Positions 50,577 to 59,537 of a stretch of DNA of 64,000 nucleotides are shown piece by piece. Numbering within the stretch: the first letter of the stretch is position 1; the number at the start of each line of letters is the position of its first letter. Both the position numbers and the translations under genes were made by a program. The stretch comes from Bradyrhizobium sp. AZCC 1721 (GTDB lineage Bacteria; Pseudomonadota; Alphaproteobacteria; Rhizobiales; Xanthobacteraceae). Location: assembly GCF_036924715.1 (NCBI RefSeq), contig NZ_JAZHSB010000001.1, positions 4,269,001-4,333,000 of the forward strand, read 5' to 3'. Below the pieces are notes generated by a model, which saw nothing but the letters and a program-made list of their open reading frames with translations, had not been told where the DNA came from and ran no database searches.

Positions 50577-50974
50577 TCCTTCTCGCTGCGTGCGTCGAAC
50601 TTCATCCGCGCGCGTTGGATCTCTGGCTGATGCTCGATCGCCCAGGTGCCGAGAGCTTTCACCGGCTTGGATAAGCCACGTCCCAGATCGGTCAATTCGT
50701 AGTCGACACGCGGCGGAATGGTCGGAAACACCGTTCGCGTCACAAGACCATCGCGTTCCAATCCGCGCAGCGTCAGCGTCAGCATGCGCTGCGAGATGCC
50801 GCCGATCATGCGCTTGATCTCGTTGAAGCGCTTCGGGCCATCGCCAAGCATCATGATCACGAACACGCTCCATTTATCGCCGACCCGCGCCAGCACGGAT
50901 GCGGCGCCGCGGCAGTCACTGTCGAGGTGTGGACCGGCTGGCAGGGCAGGCACTTTTTTGTGCTCGGGTCTCAT
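50573..50974 (-). CDS. HxlR-family regulator, YodB-like
   Basis: 133 residues from the ATG at 50974. Cys21 in DSDCRGAASVLARVGDKWSV sits where the redox-sensing Cys6 of Bacillus YodB lies. GDGPKRFNEIKRMIGGISQRML and TLRGLERDGLVTR form the winged helix. It is divergent from an azoreductase gene, as YodB controls azoR1, so a quinone- or electrophile-sensing repressor is inferred. The C-terminus overlaps the dprA end by four bases (convergent). Confidence 0.85.
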   Translation of the reverse strand: MRPEHKKVPALPAGPHLDSDCRGAASVLARVGDKWSVFVIMMLGDGPKRFNEIKRMIGGISQRMLTLTLRGLERDGLVTRTVFPTIPPRVDYELTDLGRGLSKPVKALGTWAIEHQPEIQRARMKFDARSEKD

Positions 50975-51071
50975 GGATGTGCGCGGGTGTAAAAAATGTG
51001 CGTTCTTGCGGGACCTTACGACAGTCACTCATATAGCGCCAGTTACAAACGTATACCAAGGGTGACCCCTC

Positions 51072-51680
51072 ATGAAGCTTCTGCATCTCGATTCCAGCGT
51101 TCTCGGCCCCCACTCCGTCAGCCGCCAGGTTTCCGCCGCCATCGTCGACCGCCTGCGTCAATCCACCCCCGGCCTCGAAGTCAGCTACCGCGATCTCACG
51201 CTGACCCCGCTGGCGCATCTCACCGGCTCACACCTCGCTGCCGGCCAGGGAGCGGCCCCGGAAGCTGCATTGCGGGAGGATATCGCCGCCGGTCAGGCCG
51301 TCATGGAAGAGTTTCTGGCCGCCGACATCGTCGTGATCGGCGCGCCCATGTACAATTTCACGATCCCGAGCCAGCTCAAGGCCTGGATCGACCGTATCCT
51401 AGTCGCGGGGAAGACCTTCAAGTACGATGCCCAAGGTGTCCAGGGGCTGGCCGGCAACAAGCGCGTCATCGTCGCGATCTCGCGCGGCGGCTATTACGGC
51501 CCGGGCACGCCGGCCGCGCTCGGCGAACATCTCGAAACCTATTTGCGCTGGGTATTCGGCTTCATCGGCATCAGGAATCCCGAATTCATTTCCGCCGATG
51601 GCATTCAGGTCGGCCCGGAGGACCGCGAAAAAGCCGTCGCCGGCGCGCTGAGGGCAGCGAGCGATCTGCACGCGGCCTAG
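51072..51680 (+). CDS. azoR: FMN-dependent NADH-azoreductase
   Basis: 202 residues, flavodoxin-like fold. MKLLHLDSSVLGPHSVSRQV is the FMN phosphate loop. VIGAPMYNFTIPSQLKAWID and ISRGGYYGPGTPA match the AzoR family closely. These enzymes reduce quinones and azo compounds with NADH and protect against electrophiles. Divergent from an HxlR regulator and probably under its control. Confidence 0.93.
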   Translation: MKLLHLDSSVLGPHSVSRQVSAAIVDRLRQSTPGLEVSYRDLTLTPLAHLTGSHLAAGQGAAPEAALREDIAAGQAVMEEFLAADIVVIGAPMYNFTIPSQLKAWIDRILVAGKTFKYDAQGVQGLAGNKRVIVAISRGGYYGPGTPAALGEHLETYLRWVFGFIGIRNPEFISADGIQVGPEDREKAVAGALRAASDLHAA

Positions 51681-51727
51681 TCGAGCGAGGGCGGTTGCCG
51701 CTGCCAGGCGCGACGGCAGCCGCTCAA

Positions 51728-51868
51728 TCAGAAGACGCCGTTGATGCGGAGGATAACGACGACCAGCGAGATCAGCAGACCGCCCCCGGAAAACAGGGCG
51801 ACTGAAACAAGTTGAGCGGTATCCGAACTTTGCGACGCCGACGAGGAGATGCCAGCGGTTTTCGGCAT
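51728..51868 (-). CDS. 46-residue single-helix membrane peptide
   Basis: The frame starts MPKTAGISSSASQSSDTAQL and continues into one hydrophobic helix (VSVALFSGGGLLISLVVVIL) and a short RINGVF tail. GGAGAG lies six bases before the ATG at 51868. The Ser/Thr-rich N-terminus would face one side of the membrane. No homologue recognised. It is on the opposite strand to azoR, convergent with it. Confidence 0.6.
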   Translation of the reverse strand: MPKTAGISSSASQSSDTAQLVSVALFSGGGLLISLVVVILRINGVF

Positions 51869-52040
51869 GACGGCTCTCCGGTTCTTTGATTGGCAAGAAC
51901 GGCTGCCTCAAAATGTCCTGCAGTTACACCCCGGGTTCAATGCGCGTTCTGGCTCCGCGCCAATCCGCCGCAGGGCGCCGGAGCCTGTCAGCGCGACGGA
52001 GATTAGACCGCTGACCGGCTTGGATCGTGCCGGGACATGC

Positions 52041-52814
52041 TTACCCCCGATAGATTGGCGCACCGCTCGGAGAGGCCGTGGCGCCACCGTCGACGAACAA
52101 CTCCTGGCCCTGCACATGGGCGGAATCGTCGGAAGCGAGAAACAGGACCGTCTTGGAAATATGCTCGGGTTCGCCGATCCGGCCGAGCGGCGTCGACAAC
52201 GCGATGCGCTTTTCAAACGCCTTTTCGGCTTCCGGCGTGGCGATCGCCGCCCCCCAGATCGGGGTGCGAATGGCGCCGGGCGCCACCACGTTGACGCGGA
52301 TGCCACGAGGCGACAATTCCGACGCCATGATCCGCGCCATCGCGCGCACGCCGGCCTTGGCCGCGCCATAGGCCGAATAGCCGGGGATCCCGAGCACCGA
52401 GATCACCGAGCCGTTGAGAATGATCGAGGCGTTGTCGTTGAGATGCGGCAGCGCCGATTGCACGGTGAAGAACACGCCGGTCAGGTTGGTGCTGATGACC
52501 TTCTCGAACGCCTCAAGGGTTGAGTCACCAAGCGGCGTGCCACCGGCGATCCCGGCATTGGCGAACAGGATGTCATATTTGCCGAACTTTTCGGCGCCCT
52601 TCCCGATCGCGGCTTCGGTCGCCGCGATGTCGGTGGCGTCAGCCGCGAGCGCAAGCGCGCTTGGGCCCAATTCCTTCGCGGCGGTATCGAGCGTCGCCTG
52701 ATTTCGTCCGGTTATGACGACCCGGGCACCTTCGGCCACGAACAGTTTTGCGGTCGCAAGCCCGATGCCGCTGTTGCCCCCTGTGATCAACGCCGTCTTG
52801 TTCGCGAGCCTCAT
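52041..52814 (-). CDS. SDR-family oxidoreductase
   Basis: 257 residues from the ATG at 52814, with GGAG upstream at a good distance. The NAD(P)-binding TGGNSGIGLA, the NAG motif ILFANAGIAGG, and the catalytic Ser, Tyr and Lys in SVISVLGIPGYSAYGAAKAG are all present. FVDGGATASPSG closes the fold as in FabG-like members. Substrate unknown. Divergent from an HxlR regulator with a 19-bp inverted repeat between them. Confidence 0.92.
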   Translation of the reverse strand: MRLANKTALITGGNSGIGLATAKLFVAEGARVVITGRNQATLDTAAKELGPSALALAADATDIAATEAAIGKGAEKFGKYDILFANAGIAGGTPLGDSTLEAFEKVISTNLTGVFFTVQSALPHLNDNASIILNGSVISVLGIPGYSAYGAAKAGVRAMARIMASELSPRGIRVNVVAPGAIRTPIWGAAIATPEAEKAFEKRIALSTPLGRIGEPEHISKTVLFLASDDSAHVQGQELFVDGGATASPSGAPIYRG

Positions 52815-52827
52815 GACCATCTCCGAT

Positions 52828-52883
52828 GGTTGCATTATTAAACTAGATTGGTTAGCTAGAGCACCTAGTTTAATATTGCAACC
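52828..52883. promoter_or_regulatory. 19-bp inverted repeat, putative HxlR operator
   Basis: GGTTGCATTATTAAACTAG (52828-52846) and CTAGTTTAATATTGCAACC (52865-52883) are complementary at 18 of 19 positions. Both are AT-rich for this genome and lie in the divergent SDR-HxlR promoter region, 18 bases apart. A dimer-of-dimers site for the HxlR regulator is the natural reading. Confidence 0.75.
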
Positions 52884-52925
52884 ACACAAAGCCGTGATCG
52901 GTCTCAAACCCGATCGGAGACTGAA

Positions 52926-53402
52926 ATGGTGAAACGAACGAGCTTTGAGCATGACGATTGCCCGATCGCGCGCTCGCTGGATGCGATCGGCGACTGGTGG
53001 TCGATGCTGATCATTCGCGAGGCGCTGTTTGGCATCAGCCGCTTCAGCGAATTCCAGAAGAGATTGGGGCTTGCCAAGAACATCCTCACGGTGCGGCTGC
53101 GCGCGCTGGTCGACCAGGGCATTCTGAAAACCGCGCCCGCTTCCGACGGCAGCGCGTATCAGGAATATCTGCTTACGCAGAAAGGCCGTGGCGTCTTCCC
53201 TGTCCTGGTCGCCCTGCGGCAATGGAGCGAGGAATTCGACGAGCACCCGGAAGAGATCGCCACCATCCTGGTCGACAAGGAAGAGGGTAAGCCGGTTCGC
53301 AAACTCGAACTCTATTCGCAGGATGGGCGACTATTGAGTGCGGGGGATACCGCGCTGAAGCCACGGGCGGTGGTGAAGCAAGGCGGGCGGGTCACGGCGT
53401 AG
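52926..53402 (+). CDS. HxlR-family transcriptional regulator
   Basis: 158 residues. Cys12 precedes PIARSLDAIGDWWSMLIIREA, and FSEFQKRLGLAKNILTVRLR with ALVDQGILKT forms the winged helix. The C-terminal 50 residues (EEGKPVRKLELYSQDGRLLS) are an extension seen in longer HxlR proteins. Divergent from the SDR gene; the inverted repeat between them is probably its binding site. The conserved Cys could sense electrophiles, as in YodB or QorR. Confidence 0.88.
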   Translation: MVKRTSFEHDDCPIARSLDAIGDWWSMLIIREALFGISRFSEFQKRLGLAKNILTVRLRALVDQGILKTAPASDGSAYQEYLLTQKGRGVFPVLVALRQWSEEFDEHPEEIATILVDKEEGKPVRKLELYSQDGRLLSAGDTALKPRAVVKQGGRVTA

Positions 53403-53479
53403 CCGACCTTCTTCTTCCTCTGCCGTTCTTACGAGGAAAGGGAGAGTGCCCCGTGAGAGGCTGCCGTCGGTTCGAACTC

Positions 53480-53749
53480 TCACGACAGTTTGCGTTTGCT
53501 GCGGGTGCGCAGGCGCTCTTCCGCCTCGAGCTGCGCCATGCCCAGCAAATGGCTGAGCACCTCGAGCCGGTGGCGCTCCGCCAGTTTGACCAGTTCGGCA
53601 ACGGTCTCCGCGATAAAGGCCACGGCCTCGTCGGGGCCGCCCTCCTCACCTCGTTCAGTGTTACGTTCGTCGGGTGGCGAGCCCTTCTTCTTGCCTGAAG
53701 CTTTCCGCTTCCGGCCGCCTGCAGCCTTGCTCAAAAAACTTGCATCCAA
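53480..53749 (-). CDS. Hypothetical basic/acidic helical protein
   Basis: 89 residues with a TTG start; no ATG start is available upstream of the conserved-looking part. The first third is Lys/Arg rich (GGRKRKASGKKKGSPPDERN). The rest is a helix, AVAFIAETVAELVKLAERHR with LEVLSHLLGMAQLEAEERLR. I recognise it only as a hypothetical protein type. It stands between HxlR and topA on the opposite strand. Confidence 0.55.
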   Translation of the reverse strand: MDASFLSKAAGGRKRKASGKKKGSPPDERNTERGEEGGPDEAVAFIAETVAELVKLAERHRLEVLSHLLGMAQLEAEERLRTRSKRKLS

Positions 53750-53863
53750 TTGAATACAGTATTGCCCAGAAATAACCCCTTTGGGGGCGCAACTCTAGGG
53801 CGCATTTCGCAACTCCTCAGATATAAGTGGACAGCGAAAGGTTCCCTGGCGGCATTTGCCGAT

Positions 53864-53893
53864 TTGACAGGGGCCGCCTCACCACCCATGTTC
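53864..53893 (+). promoter_or_regulatory. Candidate topA promoter
   Basis: TTGACA at 53864-53869 is followed after 17-18 bases by a CATGTT/ATGTTC-like -10, about 70-100 bases upstream of topA. The -35 is perfect but the -10 is weak. Confidence 0.4.
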
Positions 53894-53907
53894 GGGTCCA
53901 ATCGGTG

Positions 53908-53942
53908 GGCCGCGAGTCTCGCGGAACCCGCCTTTATCTTTT
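53908..53942 (+). promoter_or_regulatory. Terminator-like hairpin in the topA leader
   Basis: GGGCCGCGAG-T-CTCGCGGAACCC forms a GC-rich stem (perfect 7-bp palindrome CCGCGAG/CTCGCGG plus GGG/CCC), followed by GCCTTTATCTTTT. It lies 22 bases before the topA ATG. If the promoter at 53864 is real, it could act as an attenuator. Confidence 0.45.
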
Positions 53943-53963
53943 CCCGTAAGCCATTGGAATGAC

Positions 53964-56729
53964 ATGAATATCGTCATCGTGGAGTCGCCGGCGAAAGCCA
54001 AGACGATCAATAAGTATTTGGGCGCCTCCTACGAGGTTCTGGCCTCGTTCGGCCATGTCCGCGACCTGCCCGCCAAGAACGGTTCCGTCGATCCGGACGC
54101 CAATTTTCAGATGATCTGGGAGGTCGATCCCAAGGCGGCCGGCCGGCTCAACGACATCGCCAAGGCCTTGAAGGGCGCCAGCCGACTGATTCTCGCAACC
54201 GACCCTGATCGCGAGGGCGAAGCGATCTCCTGGCACGTGCTGGAGGTGATGAAAGAGAAGCGCGCGCTGAAGGATCAGAAGATCGAGCGCGTGGTGTTCA
54301 ACGCAATCACCAAGCAAGCGGTGACCGATGCCATGAAGGCGCCGCGCCAAATCGACGGCGCGCTGGTCGACGCCTATATGGCGCGTCGCGCGCTGGACTA
54401 TCTGGTCGGCTTCACGCTCTCCCCCGTGCTCTGGCGCAAACTGCCGGGCGCGCGCTCGGCCGGCCGCGTGCAGTCGGTCGCGCTGCGTCTGGTCTGCGAC
54501 CGCGAACTCGAAATCGAAAAATTCGTCCCGCGCGAATACTGGTCGCTGGTCGCGACCCTGACCACGCCGCGCGGCGACAGCTTTGAGGCGCGCCTCGTCG
54601 GCGCCGACGGCAAGAAGATCCAGCGGCTCGACATCGGCTCGGGCGCCGAAGCCGAAGGCCTCAAGAAGGCCATTGAAGCGGCGAACTTCACGGTTTCGAC
54701 CGTCGAAGCAAAACCCGCGCGCCGCAATCCGCAGGCCCCCTTCACGACCTCGACGCTGCAGCAGGAAGCCAGCCGCAAGCTCGGCTTTGCGCCGGCGCAC
54801 ACCATGCGGATCGCGCAGCGCCTCTATGAAGGCATCGACATCGGCGGCGAGACCACCGGCCTCATTACCTATATGCGAACCGACGGCGTGCAGATCGACG
54901 GCTCGGCGATCACCCAAGCCCGCAAGGTGATCGGCGAGGATTACGGCAACGCCTATGTCCCCGACGCGCCGCGGCAGTACCAGACCAAGGCCAAGAACGC
55001 GCAGGAGGCGCACGAAGCGATCCGCCCGACTGATCTGTCGCGCCGGCCCGCCGAGATGCGCCGCCGCCTCGATCCCGATCAGGCGAAACTCTATGAGCTG
55101 ATCTGGATCCGCACCATTGCGAGCCAGATGGAATCGGCCGAACTCGAACGCACCACCGTGGATATCGCGGCGAAAGCCGGCTCCCGCGTGCTGGAGCTGC
55201 GCGCTTCGGGCCAGGTCATCAAGTTCGACGGCTTCCTCGCACTCTATCAGGAAGGCAAGGACGACGACGGTGACGACGAGGATTCCCGCCGCCTCCCCGC
55301 CATGAGCGAAGGCGAAGCCTTGAAGCGGCAGGCGCTTGCCGTCACCCAGCATTTCACGGAGCCGCCGCCGCGCTTCTCGGAGGCCTCGCTGGTCAAGCGG
55401 ATGGAAGAGCTCGGTATCGGCCGTCCCTCGACCTACGCCTCGATCCTGCAGGTCCTGAAAGATCGCGGCTACGTCAAGCTGGAGAAGAAGCGGCTGCATG
55501 GCGAGGACAAGGGTCGCGTCGTGGTCGCGTTCCTCGAAAACTTTTTCTCGCGCTATGTGGAGTATGACTTCACCGCCGCGCTGGAAGAACAGCTCGACCG
55601 CATCTCCAACAACGAGATTTCCTGGCAGCAGGTGCTGCAGGATTTCTGGATCGGCTTCATCGGCGCGGTTAACGACATCAAGGATCTGCGCGTCGCCGAG
55701 GTGCTGGATGCGCTCGACGACATGCTGGGCCCGCACATCTATCCGCCACGCGCCGACGGCGGCGACATCAGGCAGTGCCCGACCTGCGGCACTGGCCGGC
55801 TCAATCTGAAGGCCGGCAAGTTCGGCGCATTCGTCGGCTGCTCGAACTATCCGGAGTGCCGCTATACCCGTCCGCTGGCCGCCGACTCCGAGGCGAGCGC
55901 CGACCGCGTTCTCGGCAAGGATCCCGAAACCGACTTCGACGTCACGGTAAAGGCCGGCCGCTTCGGCCCCTACATCCAACTCGGCGAGCAGAAGGACTAT
56001 CCCGAGGGCGAAAAGCCCAAACGCGCCGGCATCCCGAAGAACATGTCGCCCGGCGACATGGAGCTCGATCTGGCGCTGAAGCTGCTGTCGCTGCCGCGTG
56101 AGATCGGCAAGCATCCGGAAACCGGCCACCCGATTACCGCCGGCATCGGCCGCTTCGGCCCGTTTGTGCGTCACGAGAAGACTTATGCGAGCCTGGAGGC
56201 CGGCGACGAGGTGTTCGACATCGGCCTCAACCGCGCGGTGACGCTGATCGCGGAAAAGATCGCAAAAGGCCCGAGCGGCCGCCGCTTCGGCGCCGATCCC
56301 GGCAAACCGCTCGGCGAGCATCCGAGCCTTGGCGGAGTAGCTGTCAAGAACGGCCGCTATGGCGCCTATGTCACCGCAGGCGGTGTCAACGCCACGATCC
56401 CGAGCGACAAGACGCCGGAGACGATCACGCTGGCCGAAGCCATCGCGCTGATCGACGAACGCGCCGCCAAAGGCGGCGGCAAGCCGAAACGCGGCGCCAA
56501 GAAGGCCGCACCGAAGAAGGCCGCTACCAAGACTGCCAGCAAGGCTGCCGATCCCGATGCGCCGAAGCCCGCCAAGAAGGCGCCGGCGAAGAAGCCGGCA
56601 GCGAAGCCGAAATCGGAGGCCGTGAGCAAGGCGCGCGCGCCGGTCGCCTCCGCCGCCAAGACATCGGCGGCGAAGCCCGCTGCACCCAAGACGCCCGCGA
56701 AAAAGCGCGCGGGCAAGGCGCGAGGATAA
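53964..56729 (+). CDS. topA: DNA topoisomerase I
   Basis: 921 residues. The Toprim domain holds ATDPDREGEAISWH. The catalytic Tyr303 is in GLITYMRTDGV. SAGRVQSVALRLVCDRE and PYTYASIL-like RPSTYASILQVL follow. After residue 590 there is a zinc-finger CPTCG...CSNYPEC and further topoisomerase C-terminal repeats (GRFGPFVRHEKTYASL). The tail of about 90 residues is Lys/Ala-rich, as in other Rhizobiales. It relaxes negative supercoils behind polymerase. The rnr GTG follows its stop with no gap. Confidence 0.96.
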   Translation: MNIVIVESPAKAKTINKYLGASYEVLASFGHVRDLPAKNGSVDPDANFQMIWEVDPKAAGRLNDIAKALKGASRLILATDPDREGEAISWHVLEVMKEKRALKDQKIERVVFNAITKQAVTDAMKAPRQIDGALVDAYMARRALDYLVGFTLSPVLWRKLPGARSAGRVQSVALRLVCDRELEIEKFVPREYWSLVATLTTPRGDSFEARLVGADGKKIQRLDIGSGAEAEGLKKAIEAANFTVSTVEAKPARRNPQAPFTTSTLQQEASRKLGFAPAHTMRIAQRLYEGIDIGGETTGLITYMRTDGVQIDGSAITQARKVIGEDYGNAYVPDAPRQYQTKAKNAQEAHEAIRPTDLSRRPAEMRRRLDPDQAKLYELIWIRTIASQMESAELERTTVDIAAKAGSRVLELRASGQVIKFDGFLALYQEGKDDDGDDEDSRRLPAMSEGEALKRQALAVTQHFTEPPPRFSEASLVKRMEELGIGRPSTYASILQVLKDRGYVKLEKKRLHGEDKGRVVVAFLENFFSRYVEYDFTAALEEQLDRISNNEISWQQVLQDFWIGFIGAVNDIKDLRVAEVLDALDDMLGPHIYPPRADGGDIRQCPTCGTGRLNLKAGKFGAFVGCSNYPECRYTRPLAADSEASADRVLGKDPETDFDVTVKAGRFGPYIQLGEQKDYPEGEKPKRAGIPKNMSPGDMELDLALKLLSLPREIGKHPETGHPITAGIGRFGPFVRHEKTYASLEAGDEVFDIGLNRAVTLIAEKIAKGPSGRRFGADPGKPLGEHPSLGGVAVKNGRYGAYVTAGGVNATIPSDKTPETITLAEAIALIDERAAKGGGKPKRGAKKAAPKKAATKTASKAADPDAPKPAKKAPAKKPAAKPKSEAVSKARAPVASAAKTSAAKPAAPKTPAKKRAGKARG

Positions 56730-59073
56730 GTGAAGAGAAAACACGACCATGGCTTTCCGGCCCGGGACGCCATCGTCGCCTTTATTCGTGCCCATCCGGG
56801 CAAGGTCGGCACCCGCGAGATAGCCCGCGAGTTCGGCCTGAAGAATGCCGACCGCGCTGAACTGAAACGGATCCTTCGCGAGCTCGCCGACGAAGGTGCC
56901 ATCGCCAAACGCGGTCGGAAGATTCACGAGACGGCCCTCCTGCCCCCAACCGTGATCGCCGACATCACCGGGCGCGACACCGACGGCGAACTGCTCGCCA
57001 CTTCCCACCGAATGGGACACTGAACAGAGCGGGCCCGCGCCGAAGATCCGCATCCACGTCCCGCGCCGTCTGCAACCCGGCACCGCGGCGGGTGTCGGCG
57101 ACCGGGCGCTGCTGCGGATCGAGAAGGCCGATGATAGCGAAGGCGCCCCCTATCGCGGCCGCGTCATCAAGATCATCGACCAGGCCCGCACGCGCGTGCT
57201 CGGCATCTTCCGCAAGCTGCCTGGCGGCGGCGGCCTGCTCGTTCCCGTCGACAAGAAGCAAGCCGGGCGCGAATTGAACATCGCGCCATCGGACACCGCG
57301 GGCGCCGAGGATGGTGACCTCATTAGCGTCGATCTGGTGCGCTCGCGCGGCTATGGCCTCGCCTCCGGCAAGGTGAAGGAGCGGCTCGGCTCGTTGTCGA
57401 GCGAAAAGGCGATCAGCCTGATCGCGATCCACGCCCACGAAATCCCGCAAGCGTTTTCACCATCCGCCTTGCGCGAGGCCGAGGCCGCGCAGCCTGCTGA
57501 CTTGAAAGGTCGCGAGGACTGGCGCGATTTGCCGCTGGTGACCATCGATCCGCCTGATGCGAAGGACCATGACGACGCGGTGCACGCCGCGCCCGATTCC
57601 GATCCGAACAACAAGGGCGGCTATGTGGTCCATGTCGCGATTGCCGACGTCGCCTTCTACGTGCGGCCGGGCTCGGCGCTAGACCGCGAAGCGGTGACGC
57701 GCGGCAACTCGGTGTATTTTCCGGACCGCGTGGTGCCGATGCTGCCCGAGCGCATCTCCAACGATCTCTGCTCGCTGGTGCCGGGCGAAGCGCGCGGCGC
57801 GCTCGCGGTTCGGCTGGTCATCGGCCCCGACGGCCGCAAGCGCTCGCACAGCTTTCATCGCGTGCTGATGCGCTCGGCCGCGAAACTGCACTACGCGCAG
57901 GCGCAGGCCGCGATCGACGGGCGGCCCGACGATATCACCGGCCCGCTGCTGGAGCCGATCCTGACGCCGCTCTACGCGGCCTATGCGCTGGTGAAGCTCG
58001 CGCGCGACGAACGCGATCCGCTCGATCTCGATCTGCCCGAACGAAAAATCCTGCTCAAGCCCGACGGAACGGTCGATCGCGTCATCGTGCCCGAACGTCT
58101 CGACGCGCACCGTTTGATCGAGGAATTCATGATCCTCACCAACGTGGCCGCGGCCGAAATGCTTGAAAAAAAGGCGCTGCCACTTATCTATCGGGTGCAT
58201 GATGAACCCACCTTGGAGAAGGTTCATAATCTCCAGGAATTCCTGAAAACGCTCGACCTGCCGTTTGCGAAGACCGGCGCGCTACGCCCCTCGCTGTTCA
58301 ATCGGGTGCTGGGCCAGGTCCGCGGCGAGGATTATGAGCCGCTTGTCAACGAGGTGGTGCTGCGCTCGCAGGCGCAGGCGGAATACTCGGCAGAGAATTG
58401 CGGCCATTTCGGCCTCAACCTGCGCCGCTACGCCCATTTCACCTCGCCGATCAGGCGATACGCTGATCTGATCGTGCATCGCGCGCTGATCCGCGCGCTC
58501 GGTCTCGGTGAAGGCGCGTTGCCGGAGATCGAGACGCTGGAGACACTGAGCGAGATCGCGGCGCAGATTTCGCTGACCGAGCGCCGCGCGATGAAGGCGG
58601 AGCGCGAAACCGCCGACCGGTTGATCGCGCATTTCCTCGCCGACCGTATCGGCGCGACGTTTCAGGGCCGCATCTCGGGCGTTACCCGCGCCGGGCTGTT
58701 CGTGAAGTTATCGGATACCGGCGCCGACGGGCTGATCCCGATCCGCACGCTCGGCACCGAGTACTACAATTATGACGAGACGCGTCACGCGCTCGTCGGC
58801 TCACGCAGCGGTGCCATGCACCGGTTGGGGGACGTTGTCGACGTGCGTCTGGTAGAAGCTGCACCGGTAGCCGGCGCGTTGCGGTTCGAGCTGTTGTCGG
58901 AAGGCCAACTCATTCCGCGCGGCAGAAAACGCGATGGCTCGAAGGCATCGGCAAAGCCATCGAAATCGCATCCGGGCCGCAGCCCGCGTGACAAGGTTCG
59001 CAAGCCTCACAAGGGCAAGTCGGGCAAAGCCAAGCCCGGCAAATCGAAGAAAGGCAAGTCATGGAAACGGTGA
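56730..59073 (+). pseudogene. rnr: rnr, ribonuclease R, split by an apparent one-base insertion
   Basis: The gene starts with GTG immediately after the topA stop (GAGGATAA as ribosome site). Residues 1-90 (HDHGFPARDAIVAFIRAHPG to DGELLA) run in one frame to about 56999. The next frame continues PTEWDTEQSGPAPKIRIHVP from 57001 through the full RNase II domain and S1 domain to 59073. Removing one base near 57000-57003 (CCACTTCCC) restores a normal protein of about 780 residues, including TIDPPDAKDHDDAVHA and the Lys-rich tail. It degrades structured RNA. Either a sequencing error or a genuine recent frameshift; no slippery signal was seen. It overlaps the next gene by 13 bases. Confidence 0.85.
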
Positions 59074-59498
59074 ACGCCGCGACGACATGGACCCGGGACA
59101 CCGCGCAGACCGAGAAGCGCGACCTCTGGACCGCGATGAAGCGCGGCTTCCGTTGCCGCTGTCCGCGTTGCGGCGAGGGCAAGATGTTTCGCGCTTTCCT
59201 GAAGACTGCCGATAATTGCTCGAAGTGCGGGCTCGATTTTACCCCGCACCGCGCCGACGATCTGCCGGCCTACCTCGTTATCGTCATCGTCGGCCACATC
59301 GTGGTGCCGGCGGCGCTGTGGATCGAAACCAACTACTCGCCCGCGGTGTGGCTGCAACTGGCGATGTATCTGCCGGCGACGCTCGTCTCCTCGCTCGTTC
59401 TGCTGCAGCCCATCAAGGGCGCGGTGGTCGGCATTCAATGGGCGCTGCGCATGCACGGCTTTGACGAAAATGCCCCTAGCGACATCCCGCCGGTCTAG
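59061..59498 (+). CDS. DUF983 zinc-ribbon membrane protein
   Basis: 145 residues. Cys pairs CRCPRCGEGKMF and NCSKCGLDF form a zinc ribbon near the N-terminus. Two hydrophobic helices (PAYLVIVIVGHIVVPAALWI and LYLPATLVSSLVLLQP-like) follow and the C-terminus is WALRMHGFDEN. This is the DUF983 family, common after rnr in alphaproteobacteria; function unknown. It overlaps the rnr 3' end, so it depends on the same transcript. Confidence 0.88.
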   Translation: METVNAATTWTRDTAQTEKRDLWTAMKRGFRCRCPRCGEGKMFRAFLKTADNCSKCGLDFTPHRADDLPAYLVIVIVGHIVVPAALWIETNYSPAVWLQLAMYLPATLVSSLVLLQPIKGAVVGIQWALRMHGFDENAPSDIPPV

Positions 59499-59537
59499 CT
59501 AAAGCACGAGCAACAAGAGCACTAAAATGGGGATGGG

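Noticed and set aside
53934..57083. Minus-strand open frame of over 1000 codons opposite topA and rnr
   Set aside because: Codon-bias artefact: low-complexity Arg/Gly/Ala/Leu translation, while topA on the plus strand has all catalytic motifs.
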